From the NCBI RefSeq assembly GCF_012349115.1, contig NZ_PQIG01000081.1, positions 1 through 64,000 of the forward strand: a stretch of DNA of 64,000 nt, in the 5' to 3' direction. The stretch comes from Rhizobium ruizarguesonis (GTDB lineage Bacteria > Pseudomonadota > Alphaproteobacteria > Rhizobiales > Rhizobiaceae). Positions 35,582 through 44,314 of the stretch are shown piece after piece. A model generated the notes under the pieces. That model was not told the origin of the DNA. It was given only the letters and a program-made list of their open reading frames with translations, and did not search any database. Position 1 is the stretch's first letter; the number at the start of each line of letters is the position of its first letter. The position numbers and the translations under genes were made by a program.

Positions 35582-35597
35582 ATCTTGGCTATACGCT

Positions 35598-36059
35598 GTG
35601 GATGATATTGATCGCACCATTCTGTCGATGCTGCAGGAGAATGCCGACATTCCCGGCAAGGTCATTGCTGACGCGGTCAATCTCTCACCCTCGGCCGTCG
35701 AACGGCGCATCAGCAAACTGAAGCAGGATGGGATCATCGAGAAGATCGTGGCGGTGGTCAGTCCGAAAGCCGTTGATCGCACCCTGTCCGTTCTGGTTGA
35801 GCTCGAAATCCAGAACGAACACCGACACACGCTGGAGCAATTCCAGCGATGGCTGGACCGTGCGCCTGAAGTTCAGTCATGCTGGTATGTCACCGGCGAC
35901 ATGGACTATGTCCTGCTCGTGGCCGTCCGCAATCTCGAGGAATACAATGCCTTCATTGAGCGGCTTATGGGCGAGCAACAGGCGCTCGTGCGAAAATACA
36001 AGAGCCTGATCGCACTCAAAACGGTCAAGCACGGATTGGGACTTTCCGTCCTTGAATGA
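35598..36059 (+). CDS. Lrp/AsnC family transcriptional regulator
   Basis: A 153-residue regulator. The N-terminal winged helix-turn-helix (DDIDRTILSMLQENADIPGK; VNLSPSAVERRISKLKQDGI) is followed by the RAM ligand-binding domain (VELEIQNEHRHTLEQFQRWL; CWYVTGDMDYVLLVAVRNLE). The start is GTG at 35598, which gives the standard family length. It is divergent from the PLP dehydratase and probably regulates it in response to that enzyme's amino acid substrate. Confidence 0.9.
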   Translation: MDDIDRTILSMLQENADIPGKVIADAVNLSPSAVERRISKLKQDGIIEKIVAVVSPKAVDRTLSVLVELEIQNEHRHTLEQFQRWLDRAPEVQSCWYVTGDMDYVLLVAVRNLEEYNAFIERLMGEQQALVRKYKSLIALKTVKHGLGLSVLE

Positions 36060-36235
36060 GAGGCTTTTCACTGGTGGCCACCGCAGTGATCCTGTCAAAA
36101 TTCATCCTGCGGTGCCAACCGAGATTAAAGCGACAGTTTTGCGGCCGACTTCGACAGCGTCGCAGAAACGGGCATTCCGCGACAGTTGAGTGCGCAGAAT
36201 GCCCGGCAATGATATGTCCGGTGTAGCGATTTCGC

Positions 36236-36802
36236 TCAATTGCGGGCGATGATTTCCTTGCCTTCGATCTTCATGGCGACGCCCAGCCGGCCGGTGGTGC
36301 GGCGCACGAGGAAGCGCGGACGGCGATTGGCGAAGTAGGAATGACGGCGGCGCGGCTTGAGATCGCTGGTGCGTAAGGCACCAATATGGTCTTCGAGCGG
36401 CCGGGCGACGCCATCGGCCTCGACCATCAGCATCGGAATACGGAAGGCTTCGGACCAGCTGCGCCAGTCGGCAGCGATATCGCTGAGATCATGGGCGACG
36501 AGCAGCGGAATGCAGAGCTCGGGATCGGCGTGGTGAAGCTCGAGCGTGACGGTGACATCGCCGTCGCCATGGTCGATGGCGCGGGCGGCGACACCCTTGA
36601 AAACGCGCTTCGGCAGCGCAATCGAGAGCGGCAGGCCGCTGGACGGGAGGACCTTGCGCAGGACCGCACCGCGTTCGTCTATCGTGATATTGACGTCATC
36701 CGAACAATCGTGGATGGCGTAGCTGACCTGCTGGGGAAAGCGGGACGGATCGAGGCGTAACGTCGTGCCAGCCCAGGCGGGCTTCATAACGGGATTGTTC
36801 AT
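36236..36802 (-). CDS. DUF6101-like protein
   Basis: A 188-residue soluble protein (MNNPVMKPAWAGTTLRLDPS; RTSDLKPRRRHSYFANRRPR; FLVRRTTGRLGVAMKIEGKE). I associate it with the DUF6101 proteins of Rhizobiales, of about this length; this is from memory. The C-terminal third is strongly basic, which might suggest nucleic-acid or phospholipid contact. No catalytic motif is visible. Confidence 0.6.
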   Translation of the reverse strand: MNNPVMKPAWAGTTLRLDPSRFPQQVSYAIHDCSDDVNITIDERGAVLRKVLPSSGLPLSIALPKRVFKGVAARAIDHGDGDVTVTLELHHADPELCIPLLVAHDLSDIAADWRSWSEAFRIPMLMVEADGVARPLEDHIGALRTSDLKPRRRHSYFANRRPRFLVRRTTGRLGVAMKIEGKEIIARN

Positions 36803-37102
36803 TTCATTCTACCCTTGTCTTACCTGAGAGCCGATTTCCGGTCTTCTCCTTGGGACTTTTCGTCCTCTATGGCCGACAATAGGCAGCCGCCGTTCCGTAC
36901 AGCTTAAAAATTGCGGTTAAGAAAACTTTGCCTCCTCTGATGGTTATCAAAACCGAATCCGGCAGGGTTTCCGGAAGGTGAACGGCGTGGTGTCCTGAAA
37001 TGATGCATCCAGAGGTAAGCCTCAGGTAAGCTTTCCATGGCAAAATGTGCTCACCAGCAGTTCGTCTTTCTTTTAGAAATTTGGGTGAAAAGGGCGCTTT
37101 TC
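36803..37102. other. Divergent promoter region of the DUF6101-like and DUF1217 genes
   Basis: About 300 bases without a supported gene. It includes an AT-rich patch near 36900-36930 (GCTTAAAAATTGCGGTTAAG) that may be promoter DNA. An in-frame ATG at 37037 would extend the DUF1217 protein by 22 residues but is not favoured. Confidence 0.3.
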
Positions 37103-40100
37103 ATGATCTCGGCTTCCCTCGCTTACACGATCCTGTCGCGGGATATGACGTCCAGCCTCAACAAGGTTGCGTCGCAGGCGACGGTCAAGAAGGATGCTCA
37201 ATACTACGCCGACCATATTAACAAGGTCGAAAACGTCGACGATTTCCTCGGCGACTACAAGCTCTACAGCTATGCAATGAAGGCCTATGGTCTCGAGGAC
37301 ATGACCTATGCCAAGGCCTTCATGAAGAAGGTGCTCGAAAGCGACCTCACAGACCCCGACAGCTACGCCAACAAGCTTTCCGATACGCGTTATCGCGAGT
37401 TCGCCGCCGCCTTCAATTTCAACGCGCCGGCCAAGGATGTGCAGACGGACGCGCAGGAGGACGACCTGATCGGCCTCTACAAACAGTCCTTCGTCGATGC
37501 CGACAAGGCCGCCAGCGCCGAGAGCACCTATTACAGCAACAATATCGATAGCGTGCAGACCGTCGACGACCTGGTCAACAACACGCGGCTGCGCACCTAT
37601 GTGCTTAAGACCTTCAAGATCGATCCGACCTATGCGTCGAAGGATTTTCTGCGGCAGGTGCTGACGAGCGATCTCAGCGACCCCACGAGCGTCGTCAACA
37701 CGCAAGGCGGCGACAAGTACAAGGCGCTTGCCGCCCAGTTCAGCTTCAATGCCGACGGCACCGTCACCGGCACGGCGCAGACCGCCGCGCAGAAGGCCTC
37801 GGTCATCGAATCCTACACCCTGAATTCCCAGTCCGTCATCATCGACAATTCGGTCGGTTCGGACGTCTATTACGTCGGCCAGACGGCGGCGGACTACAAC
37901 AAGGCCTATTACACGGCGAAGATCGGCACGATCACCAATGTCGACGATCTGGTCGCCGACAAGCGCCTGACCTCTTATATCACGACGGCCTACAGCATGG
38001 GCGCCGACTTCACCGCGGCAGCGTTGCGCACGGTGCTGACCGACCCCGGCTACGCCCAGCTGATGGGCTTTACCAATGTCTACAATGCTTTCAATTTCAA
38101 GGCTGACGGGTCGGCCTCCAGCACGGCGCGCGTCCAGACGGTCGATCAGGCAAATAGTCTGAAGAACGCTGCCGCGATGACCGGCAACTACTATACCACG
38201 ACGTCGCAGTCGACCGGCATCACCAACGTCGATGACCTGCTCGCCGACAATGTGCTGGCGCGCTACATCAAGGATGCCTATGGTCTCGGCACGAGCTTCA
38301 GCAATGCCGACCTGAAGAACATCCTGACCGATTCGGCCTATGCCGCGGCCCAGGGCCATGCCGATCTCAATGCCGACTTCAACTTCCAGGCAGACGGTTC
38401 GATCAACGGTTCCGTGATCCAGACGGCGGCGCAGCGGAAATCGACGACCGACAAGTCGGCGGCGAATGCAGCACATTTCAACAGCATGATCGGCAACGTC
38501 ACCAATGTCGACGACATCATGTCGGATGCGGTTGCGGTCAGCTATATCAGAAACAGCATGCAGATCGCAGACAGCGTCTCCGATGCGACATTGAGGACTT
38601 TCCTCGTCGACCGCACGGCTGCCAGCGCCCAGGGCTACAGCGACGTTCACGACCTCTTCAATTTCAAATCGGACGGTTCGATCGCGACCCTTTACGCCTC
38701 GCAAACGGCGACGCAAAGTGCCAGCACCACCAGCAAGGCCGACAATGCGGCAGTCTACTACCAGTCGACCATCGCCGGCATCTCAAACGTCGATCAGTTG
38801 CTGGCGGACCAGAAGCTGAACAATTTCGTGCGCAACGCCTACGGCATCCCGTCGACGGTCAGCGACGTCGCTCTTCGCGCTATCCTGACCGATCAAAGCG
38901 GCACCGGCACCTATGCCGACGTCGCCGCGGCCTTCAATTTCAAGGCGGACGGCACGCTTGAGGACGGCATGGCGGCGCAGACGGCGACCCAGATCAGCAG
39001 CACGAAATTTGCCGCCGCGGCGCGCACGGATGATTATTCCGCCAGGATGTCGACGATCAGCAATGTCGATGATCTGCTTGCCGACAGCGCCATTACCAAT
39101 TTCCTGAAGAGCACCTACAATCTGCCGTTCGATATTTCGGACGCCGATCTGAAGAGCATCCTGACCGATGCGACGGCCGCTGCCGCAGCCGGCCATGCCG
39201 ATCTCAATGCCGACTTCAATTTTGCCGCCGACGGATCGCTTCCTGTCGTCAGCTCGGCCCAGACGGCCGATCAGGCACAGACCACCAACGACAATTATGC
39301 CGCGCGCTACGACGACGAACGCGACGAGGCGATCGACGAGGTCGCATCCAACTACCAGAAGCTTATGGCCGACAGCAGCAGCCTGCTGAATTTCTCCGAC
39401 GTTAACAGTGTCAATGATTTCCTGCGCAGCAATTCGTCGGCCGATTTCAGCAAGAGCAACGACAATCTGCCGGATCTCTTCCATGTGGCGCTGCAGGCCT
39501 TCGGTCTGACCGACCAGGAGGTCTCGCGCTCGATGATGCGCAAGATCCTGACGAGCGATGCCTATGATCCGAATGGCTATGTCGCCTCGCTCAAGGATGA
39601 ACGTATCACCAATCTTGCCCGGGCCTTCAATTTCGGCCCCGACGGCAAGGCGGCATCACCCTTCCAGGCGCTGCCCGACGCGACCCTGGCCAAATACGCC
39701 ACCGACTATAGATCGCATATCACTATGCTGATGAAGGACGGTCCGCTGAAGGACAAGGCGGCGAAGGACGCGACGGCTGAAGTCAACTATTTCGCCAAGG
39801 GCATGGCGAAGGTGAAGTCGCTCGACGATTTCCTCGACGACAGCCGCCTGACCGACCTGGTGCTGAAGGCAAACAACCTTGATCCGAAGGATTACGACAA
39901 GGCGACGCTGAAGAAGATCTTCACATCCGATCCCGACGACAAGAAGAGCTATCTCAACACCACCGCCGATGCACGTTTCAAGGATATCGTCGCCGCCTTC
40001 AACTTCGACAAGGACGGCAATCTGACCCGTGCCAAGATCGGCACCATCCAGAACAAGGCGGCCGAGGAGCACACCCAGGGGCTCTACGTCCAGCAGACGA

Positions 40101-40432
40101 TGGAAACCCAGGAAGGCGAAAGCAACGACGGCGTGCGCCTGGCGCTCTATTTCGGCCGCAAGGCCCCGAGCATCACCTCGATCTATTCGATCCTCGGCGA
40201 CAAGGCGCTCTATCAGGTCATCACAACAGCCTACAGCCTGCCGTCGCAGATCTCGGGCATGGATGTCGCCAAACAGGCCGATCTCATCAAGCGCTTCGTC
40301 AAGCTCGAGGATCTCCAGGATCCGAAGAAGGTCGACAAGCTGCTGCGCCGGTTTACCGCGATGTACGACGTCCAGAACGCCACCCAGCAGTCACCGGCGC
40401 TGATGATCCTGACCGGCGGCGGCACACAGTAG
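37103..40432 (+). CDS. Giant DUF1217 repeat protein
   Basis: A 1109-residue protein built from about nine DUF1217-like units of roughly 100-120 residues plus a diverged final one. Each unit has the pattern YY...I..V.NVDDLLAD..L..Y...AYGL........L...LTD.......F..FNF..DG followed by an Ala/Thr/Gln linker. Units 3 to 7 are most alike (for example NVDDLLADNVLARYIKDAYG and NVDDLLADSAITNFLKSTYN). There is no signal peptide; the N-terminus MISASLAYTILSRDM is typical of DUF1217 proteins, some of which are encoded in flagellar clusters. Function is unknown; secretion through a flagellar-type route is conceivable. Confidence 0.8.
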   Translation: MISASLAYTILSRDMTSSLNKVASQATVKKDAQYYADHINKVENVDDFLGDYKLYSYAMKAYGLEDMTYAKAFMKKVLESDLTDPDSYANKLSDTRYREFAAAFNFNAPAKDVQTDAQEDDLIGLYKQSFVDADKAASAESTYYSNNIDSVQTVDDLVNNTRLRTYVLKTFKIDPTYASKDFLRQVLTSDLSDPTSVVNTQGGDKYKALAAQFSFNADGTVTGTAQTAAQKASVIESYTLNSQSVIIDNSVGSDVYYVGQTAADYNKAYYTAKIGTITNVDDLVADKRLTSYITTAYSMGADFTAAALRTVLTDPGYAQLMGFTNVYNAFNFKADGSASSTARVQTVDQANSLKNAAAMTGNYYTTTSQSTGITNVDDLLADNVLARYIKDAYGLGTSFSNADLKNILTDSAYAAAQGHADLNADFNFQADGSINGSVIQTAAQRKSTTDKSAANAAHFNSMIGNVTNVDDIMSDAVAVSYIRNSMQIADSVSDATLRTFLVDRTAASAQGYSDVHDLFNFKSDGSIATLYASQTATQSASTTSKADNAAVYYQSTIAGISNVDQLLADQKLNNFVRNAYGIPSTVSDVALRAILTDQSGTGTYADVAAAFNFKADGTLEDGMAAQTATQISSTKFAAAARTDDYSARMSTISNVDDLLADSAITNFLKSTYNLPFDISDADLKSILTDATAAAAAGHADLNADFNFAADGSLPVVSSAQTADQAQTTNDNYAARYDDERDEAIDEVASNYQKLMADSSSLLNFSDVNSVNDFLRSNSSADFSKSNDNLPDLFHVALQAFGLTDQEVSRSMMRKILTSDAYDPNGYVASLKDERITNLARAFNFGPDGKAASPFQALPDATLAKYATDYRSHITMLMKDGPLKDKAAKDATAEVNYFAKGMAKVKSLDDFLDDSRLTDLVLKANNLDPKDYDKATLKKIFTSDPDDKKSYLNTTADARFKDIVAAFNFDKDGNLTRAKIGTIQNKAAEEHTQGLYVQQTMETQEGESNDGVRLALYFGRKAPSITSIYSILGDKALYQVITTAYSLPSQISGMDVAKQADLIKRFVKLEDLQDPKKVDKLLRRFTAMYDVQNATQQSPALMILTGGGTQ

Positions 40433-40469
40433 TCCTGAGGCAATTCCCGGCAAAGCGGTTGGCGCGGAT

Positions 40470-40647
40470 GGCCGCCCCTCACCCTAACCCTCTCCCCGTA
40501 AACGGGGCGAGGGGACGTGCCCCGCGAAAGGTTGGTGGGGACCGAGAGGTTGCATCATATTCCCTTCGCCCCGTTTAAGGGGTCCGAAGGACGGATCGAG
40601 ACACGTGGCTCGACGCCGGTTGGTGCCGGCAGGCGGATGAGGGGCAA
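40470..40647. repeat. Dispersed mosaic repeat family E
   Basis: CCCCTCACCCTAACCCTCTC, the hairpin CCCCGTAAACGGGG, GGGGTCCGAAGGACGGATCG and GGTGCCGGCAGGCGGATGAG, between the convergent DUF1217 and flavoprotein genes. It is close in sequence to the copy at 46306-46484. Confidence 0.75.
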
Positions 40648-40675
40648 ACGTCGGCGATCTCACTGATCGCCAGCC

Positions 40676-42112
40676 TCAAGGATCGAGGCTGACAACCTTT
40701 CCCGGGTTCATGATATTGGCGGGGTCGAAGGCGCGCTTGATGCGGCGCATCAGCTCGATTTCAATCGTTGGGCGGATCGCCGCCAGTTCGTCGCGCTTCA
40801 GCTGGCCGATACCGTGCTCGGCCGAGATCGAGCCGCCATGCGCCAGCACCAGCCCATGCACGATGTGGTTCATCTCGCGCCAGCGAGCGATGAAAGCGGC
40901 CTTGTCGGCACCGAGCGGCTGGGAAATATTGTAATGAATATTGCCGTCGCCCATATGGCCGAAGGCGCAGATGCGGGCGCCCGGCATCGCCGCCATGACC
41001 GCTTCTTCGGCCTCAGCCATGAAATGCGGGATCTTCGACACCGGCACGGAAACATCGTGCTTGATCGACCCGCCTTCTGGCTTCTGAGCATCCGACATGC
41101 TCTCGCGCATATGCCAGATCGCTTTCTGCTGGGCCACGGATGCGGCGATAGCAGCATCAAGCACCAGCCCCGCCTCGAAGCCCTGTTCCAGCACTCCGTT
41201 CATCATCCGCTCCGCCGTCTCGGCCGAATCCGACGTCGAAATGTCGATCAACACGTACCAGGGATAGGCCGCGTCTAGCGGATCGCGCACGCCGTCGATG
41301 TGGCGCGTGGTGATCTCGACGCCGAAACGCGGCATAAGCTCGAAACCGGTGAGCGAGGCGCCGCAAAGGCTGGAGGCGAGGTTGAACAGGGCAAGGGCAT
41401 CCGCCACCGAATTCAGGCCGGCGAATGCCACCTGATGGCCGAGCGGCTGGGGAAAGAGCTTCAGTACCGCGCCGGTGATGATGCCGAGCGTGCCTTCGGC
41501 GCCGATGAAGAGATCGCGCAGGTCGTAGCCGGTATTGTCCTTCTTCAGGCGGCGCAGGCCGTCCCAGATCTCGCCGGTCGGCAGCACCACCTCGAGGCCG
41601 AGGCAGAGCTGGCGCATATTGCCATAGGCAAGCACGGCCGTGCCGCCGGCATTGGTGGAAAGGTTGCCGCCGATGCGGCAGGAACCCTCCGAGCCGAGCG
41701 ACAGCGGAAACAGCCGCCCATGCGCCTCGGCCGCCTTCTGCACGTCGGCCAGGATGGCGCCGCCATCGGCCACCAGCACGTTCGCCACCGGATCGACATC
41801 GCGGATCCTGTTCATGCGCTCGAGCGACAGGATGACATCGGACTTGCCCTGACGCGGCGTCTGGCCGCCAACGAGCCCGGTATTGCCGGTTTGCGGCACG
41901 ATCGCCGTTCCGGTCTCCGTCGCAAGCTTCATGATATCTGAGACTTCCTCGACCGAGCCGGGTTTCAAGAGGAGAGGGGAGGAGCCGTGATAGAGTCCGC
42001 GGTTTTCGATCAGATGCGGCGCAAGATCGGCCTCGCTGCGCAGCGCGTACCTGTCGCCGACGATGGCCGTAAAGCGGTTGAGGAGTTCGGTAGAAATGCT
42101 GGAATTGTTCAT
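40676..42112 (-). CDS. FAD-binding 2-hydroxyacid dehydrogenase (GlcD/D2HGDH type)
   Basis: A 478-residue flavoprotein of the vanillyl-alcohol-oxidase fold. The FAD-binding domain shows IVPQTGNTGLVGGQTPRQGK and SLGSEGSCRIGGNLSTNAGG; the C-terminal cap has CAFGHMGDGNIHYNISQP (metal-binding histidines) and SISAEHGIGQLKRDEL. This set fits D-2-hydroxyglutarate or D-lactate dehydrogenases. ATG 42112 follows GGAGG by about ten bases. A tsaC-like gene lies upstream on the same strand. Confidence 0.85.
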   Translation of the reverse strand: MNNSSISTELLNRFTAIVGDRYALRSEADLAPHLIENRGLYHGSSPLLLKPGSVEEVSDIMKLATETGTAIVPQTGNTGLVGGQTPRQGKSDVILSLERMNRIRDVDPVANVLVADGGAILADVQKAAEAHGRLFPLSLGSEGSCRIGGNLSTNAGGTAVLAYGNMRQLCLGLEVVLPTGEIWDGLRRLKKDNTGYDLRDLFIGAEGTLGIITGAVLKLFPQPLGHQVAFAGLNSVADALALFNLASSLCGASLTGFELMPRFGVEITTRHIDGVRDPLDAAYPWYVLIDISTSDSAETAERMMNGVLEQGFEAGLVLDAAIAASVAQQKAIWHMRESMSDAQKPEGGSIKHDVSVPVSKIPHFMAEAEEAVMAAMPGARICAFGHMGDGNIHYNISQPLGADKAAFIARWREMNHIVHGLVLAHGGSISAEHGIGQLKRDELAAIRPTIEIELMRRIKRAFDPANIMNPGKVVSLDP

Positions 42113-42136
42113 TCGGGCTCGGTCCTCCATCGTCAT

Positions 42137-42208
42137 CTACAGCGCCGCGCGTCTTTTCAGGCGCGCAAAGGACGCTGTAGCACTTTGAATTGCTGCATTA
42201 TGCAGCAG
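42137..42208. repeat. Family D palindromic repeat, copy 1
   Basis: Outer arms CTACAGCG / CGCTGTAG (42137-42144 and 42173-42180) enclose GCGCGTC TTTTC AGGCGCGC. The tail CACTTTGAATTGCTGCATTA and TGCAGCAG adds a second small palindrome. Related copies lie at 60020-60117, 33394 and 62347. Confidence 0.7.
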
Positions 42209-42214
42209 GTCTTT

Positions 42215-43189
42215 TCAGTCGCGGGGTGCGGCCGCCCGCTGCAGGCGGTCGTTGATCGCTTCGCCCAGCCCCTCCTCGGGAATCGGGGAAAAGGCGATGC
42301 TCGAAGCCCCGCTGGCATCGGCCCGCTTCATGTAGTCGAAAAGATTGGCGGCCGCCTCTGCCAGGTCGCCGCGCGGGCTGAGATCAAGGACGATCCGGGC
42401 ACCGTTCGCGCCGGAAACCGCAGCGCTGCCGAAGGCAATCAGTGCCTCGCCGGGTTCCACCGCCGTGGCATTGAGGCGCACGGAAGCGCCCGGCGCGTAA
42501 TGCGAGGCGAGCATGCCCGGCGCCTCCATCGCCGCCGATGCCGTTTTCGGCCGCAGCAGCGGCTGGCCCGCGACGCGCTCGATCTCGCGCGCCGCAAGTC
42601 CCCCTGGCCGAAGCAGCCGCAGCCGGCCGCCCTCTGCCTTGACGATCGTCGATTCGACGCCGACAGGACTTGGTCCCGCATCGAGGATCAACGGGATCCG
42701 CGCCCCGAGATCGGCCTCGACATGGGCAGCACTCGTCGCACTGATCCCGCCCGAGGTATTGGCGCTGGGGGCTGCGAGCGGCCGTCCGAAGGCGCCGATC
42801 AACGCGCCCGCGAAGCCCTTCGGCACGCGGATGCCGACGGTGTCGAGCCCGGCGGTCGCCAGCGAATGGATCGGGCTTTCCGGCTTCAACGGCAGCACGA
42901 GGGTCAGCGGACCGGGCCAGAAGGCTCTGGCGAGTGCCCGCGAGACGGGGTCGAACTCGGCGTGCTCTTCGGCCATCGCGAGATCGGCCATGTGGCAGAT
43001 CAGCGGGTTGAAGCGCGGCCGTCCCTTTGTCTCGTAGATTCGGGTGATGGCTGCCGGATTGGTAGCGTCGGCCGCCAGGCCGTAGACGGTCTCGGTCGGA
43101 ATGGCGATGGCAAAGCCGTCGGCAAGAGCGGCTGAGGCCGCCTCCAGCGCTGCCTGCCTGTCTGCCGTGATATCGATTATGCGTGCCAT
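42215..43189 (-). CDS. L-threonylcarbamoyladenylate synthase (Sua5/TsaC type)
   Basis: A 324-residue Sua5-type enzyme making threonylcarbamoyl-AMP for the t6A tRNA modification. The YrdC domain has FAIAIPTETVYGLAADATNP, KGRPRFNPLICHM, FWPGPLTLVLPLK, GIRVPKG and APSANTSGGISATSAAHVEA. A C-terminal Sua5 domain (residues about 215-324, MLASHYAPGASVRLN) follows, so it is the long form. A D-type repeat separates it from the flavoprotein gene. Confidence 0.92.
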   Translation of the reverse strand: MARIIDITADRQAALEAASAALADGFAIAIPTETVYGLAADATNPAAITRIYETKGRPRFNPLICHMADLAMAEEHAEFDPVSRALARAFWPGPLTLVLPLKPESPIHSLATAGLDTVGIRVPKGFAGALIGAFGRPLAAPSANTSGGISATSAAHVEADLGARIPLILDAGPSPVGVESTIVKAEGGRLRLLRPGGLAAREIERVAGQPLLRPKTASAAMEAPGMLASHYAPGASVRLNATAVEPGEALIAFGSAAVSGANGARIVLDLSPRGDLAEAAANLFDYMKRADASGASSIAFSPIPEEGLGEAINDRLQRAAAPRD

Positions 43190-43220
43190 ATCCTGCCCGG
43201 TATTTGCTACTCGCCCTTTG

Positions 43221-43247
43221 AGCGTCTGAAAAGACGCGCGGCACTGT
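43221..43247. repeat. Family D fragment
   Basis: GCGTCTGAAAAGACGCGCGG followed by CACTGTAAT, a half copy of the D element upstream of the tsaC-like gene. Confidence 0.45.
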
Positions 43248-43292
43248 AATCCCGGCAGTCATTAGGCTTTCCGCCGTCCGCGATCAATCGCT

Positions 43293-43901
43293 TTAGAGCT
43301 GGCGGATGATTTCGCGCAGCTGTTCGTTGCGGGCGCCGAGCAAGAGGATGTTGCGGATCGCCGCTTGCGGATCATGGGTGCGGAAGAGCAGGCCGTTGCC
43401 GCGTACCGACCGGTCGATGGTCATCTTTTCCGCGGAGTTCTCGCCAGGCTTGATGGCGACGGCGAAATACATGCGGGAATAACCGACGTCGATGCGCTCG
43501 AAGAAATTATCGTTCTCGCCGATGTCGGAATAGAAATTCGAGATGTAGAAGGCCCAGCTTACCTCTTCGTAGTGGGCGAATTTCGTCCGCGCGGCGGTGA
43601 CGTGGCAATAGCCGAGATGCGGGCTGTCCTCCAGCGTCCGGTGGAAGATCATCTTCGGAAACTGGATCGAGTGGTGAAAGCCGTTGATGTGCTGATGCGT
43701 CTTTTCGCCGGCGACCTGCAGCTTGCGGCCGGTCTTTGCGGCGACCTCATCATGGCTGAAATAGCGTTTTTCCTCGGCCAGCCAGTGCCGCCGCTCGCGG
43801 GGGATGCGGCCGGTGCGCAAAAATTCGGAATGCGCGGCAATCAGCTGCGGCTCTTGCAGTTTACCTGCTTCTTTCGCGTCGAAATAACGGAGTTTGGCCA
43901 T
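43293..43901 (-). CDS. Uncharacterised protein, 202 residues
   Basis: A soluble protein beginning MAKLRYFDAKEAGKLQEPQL. It has a histidine/aromatic-rich middle part (EKTHQHINGFHHSIQFPKMI; HLGYCHVTAARTKFAHYEEV; WAFYISNFYSDIGENDNFF) and ends with a helix (LLLGARNEQLREIIRQL). It is well formed and looks like a genuine rhizobial protein, possibly of the DUF6656 type, though I am unsure. No enzyme motif is recognised. ATG 43901 is chosen; the upstream frame extension is short and unlike the rest. Confidence 0.6.
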   Translation of the reverse strand: MAKLRYFDAKEAGKLQEPQLIAAHSEFLRTGRIPRERRHWLAEEKRYFSHDEVAAKTGRKLQVAGEKTHQHINGFHHSIQFPKMIFHRTLEDSPHLGYCHVTAARTKFAHYEEVSWAFYISNFYSDIGENDNFFERIDVGYSRMYFAVAIKPGENSAEKMTIDRSVRGNGLLFRTHDPQAAIRNILLLGARNEQLREIIRQL

Positions 43902-44314
43902 GGTTCGCGTTCTTCGGTCGGTCTGAATCAACAGTAGGATAGGACGGTATGCTTAAGGCGATGTTAAAAAATCGCCATGGCGGCCGGCCGGCTGAACGGC
44001 AAATGCCGGTAGATGTCGCAAACACGACTGACATCGATATCAGGCAGTCGACCTCTTTGCGCAACGGGTCTTTACGCCATGTCGCAATTGAGGATAATTG
44101 CCGGGAGAGTCGGGCGAGGTGATCGACCGGGATGGGCTGCTTCAAGCCTTGCCGCATCCTGTCGTCAATTTCGAAGCCGATGTCGCATTACAACCAAGCG
44201 GCAGCCATGCTCGGTGATTAAATGACGCCATGAACAATTCTCCCGAAGGAGAAGGAAGCGGGCGCGCTTCCGCCGGCCTTCTTGCCAGAAGGCGGTAGCC
44301 GGGTGCACGAGGAC
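43902..44314. other. Leader region of the Rieske oxygenase gene with two dyads
   Basis: No gene is supported in these 410 bases. Two inverted repeats stand out: GACTG...CAGTC (44026-44049) enclosing the near-palindrome TGACATCGATATCA, and GCAATTGAGGATAATTGC (44084-44101, perfect 6-bp arms). They may be operator sites for a regulator of the downstream oxygenase. A hairpin-forming stretch CTTCCGCCGGCC...GGCGG occurs just before the start. Confidence 0.4.

Noticed and set aside
37073..38716. Minus-strand open frame of 547 codons antisense to the DUF1217 gene
   Set aside because: Repetitive valine/isoleucine/aspartate-rich shadow of the tandem DUF1217 units; no protein family.
37103..40432. Periodic repeats considered as a CRISPR-like or satellite array
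   Set aside because: They are imperfect, about 300-350 bases long, in frame and coding.
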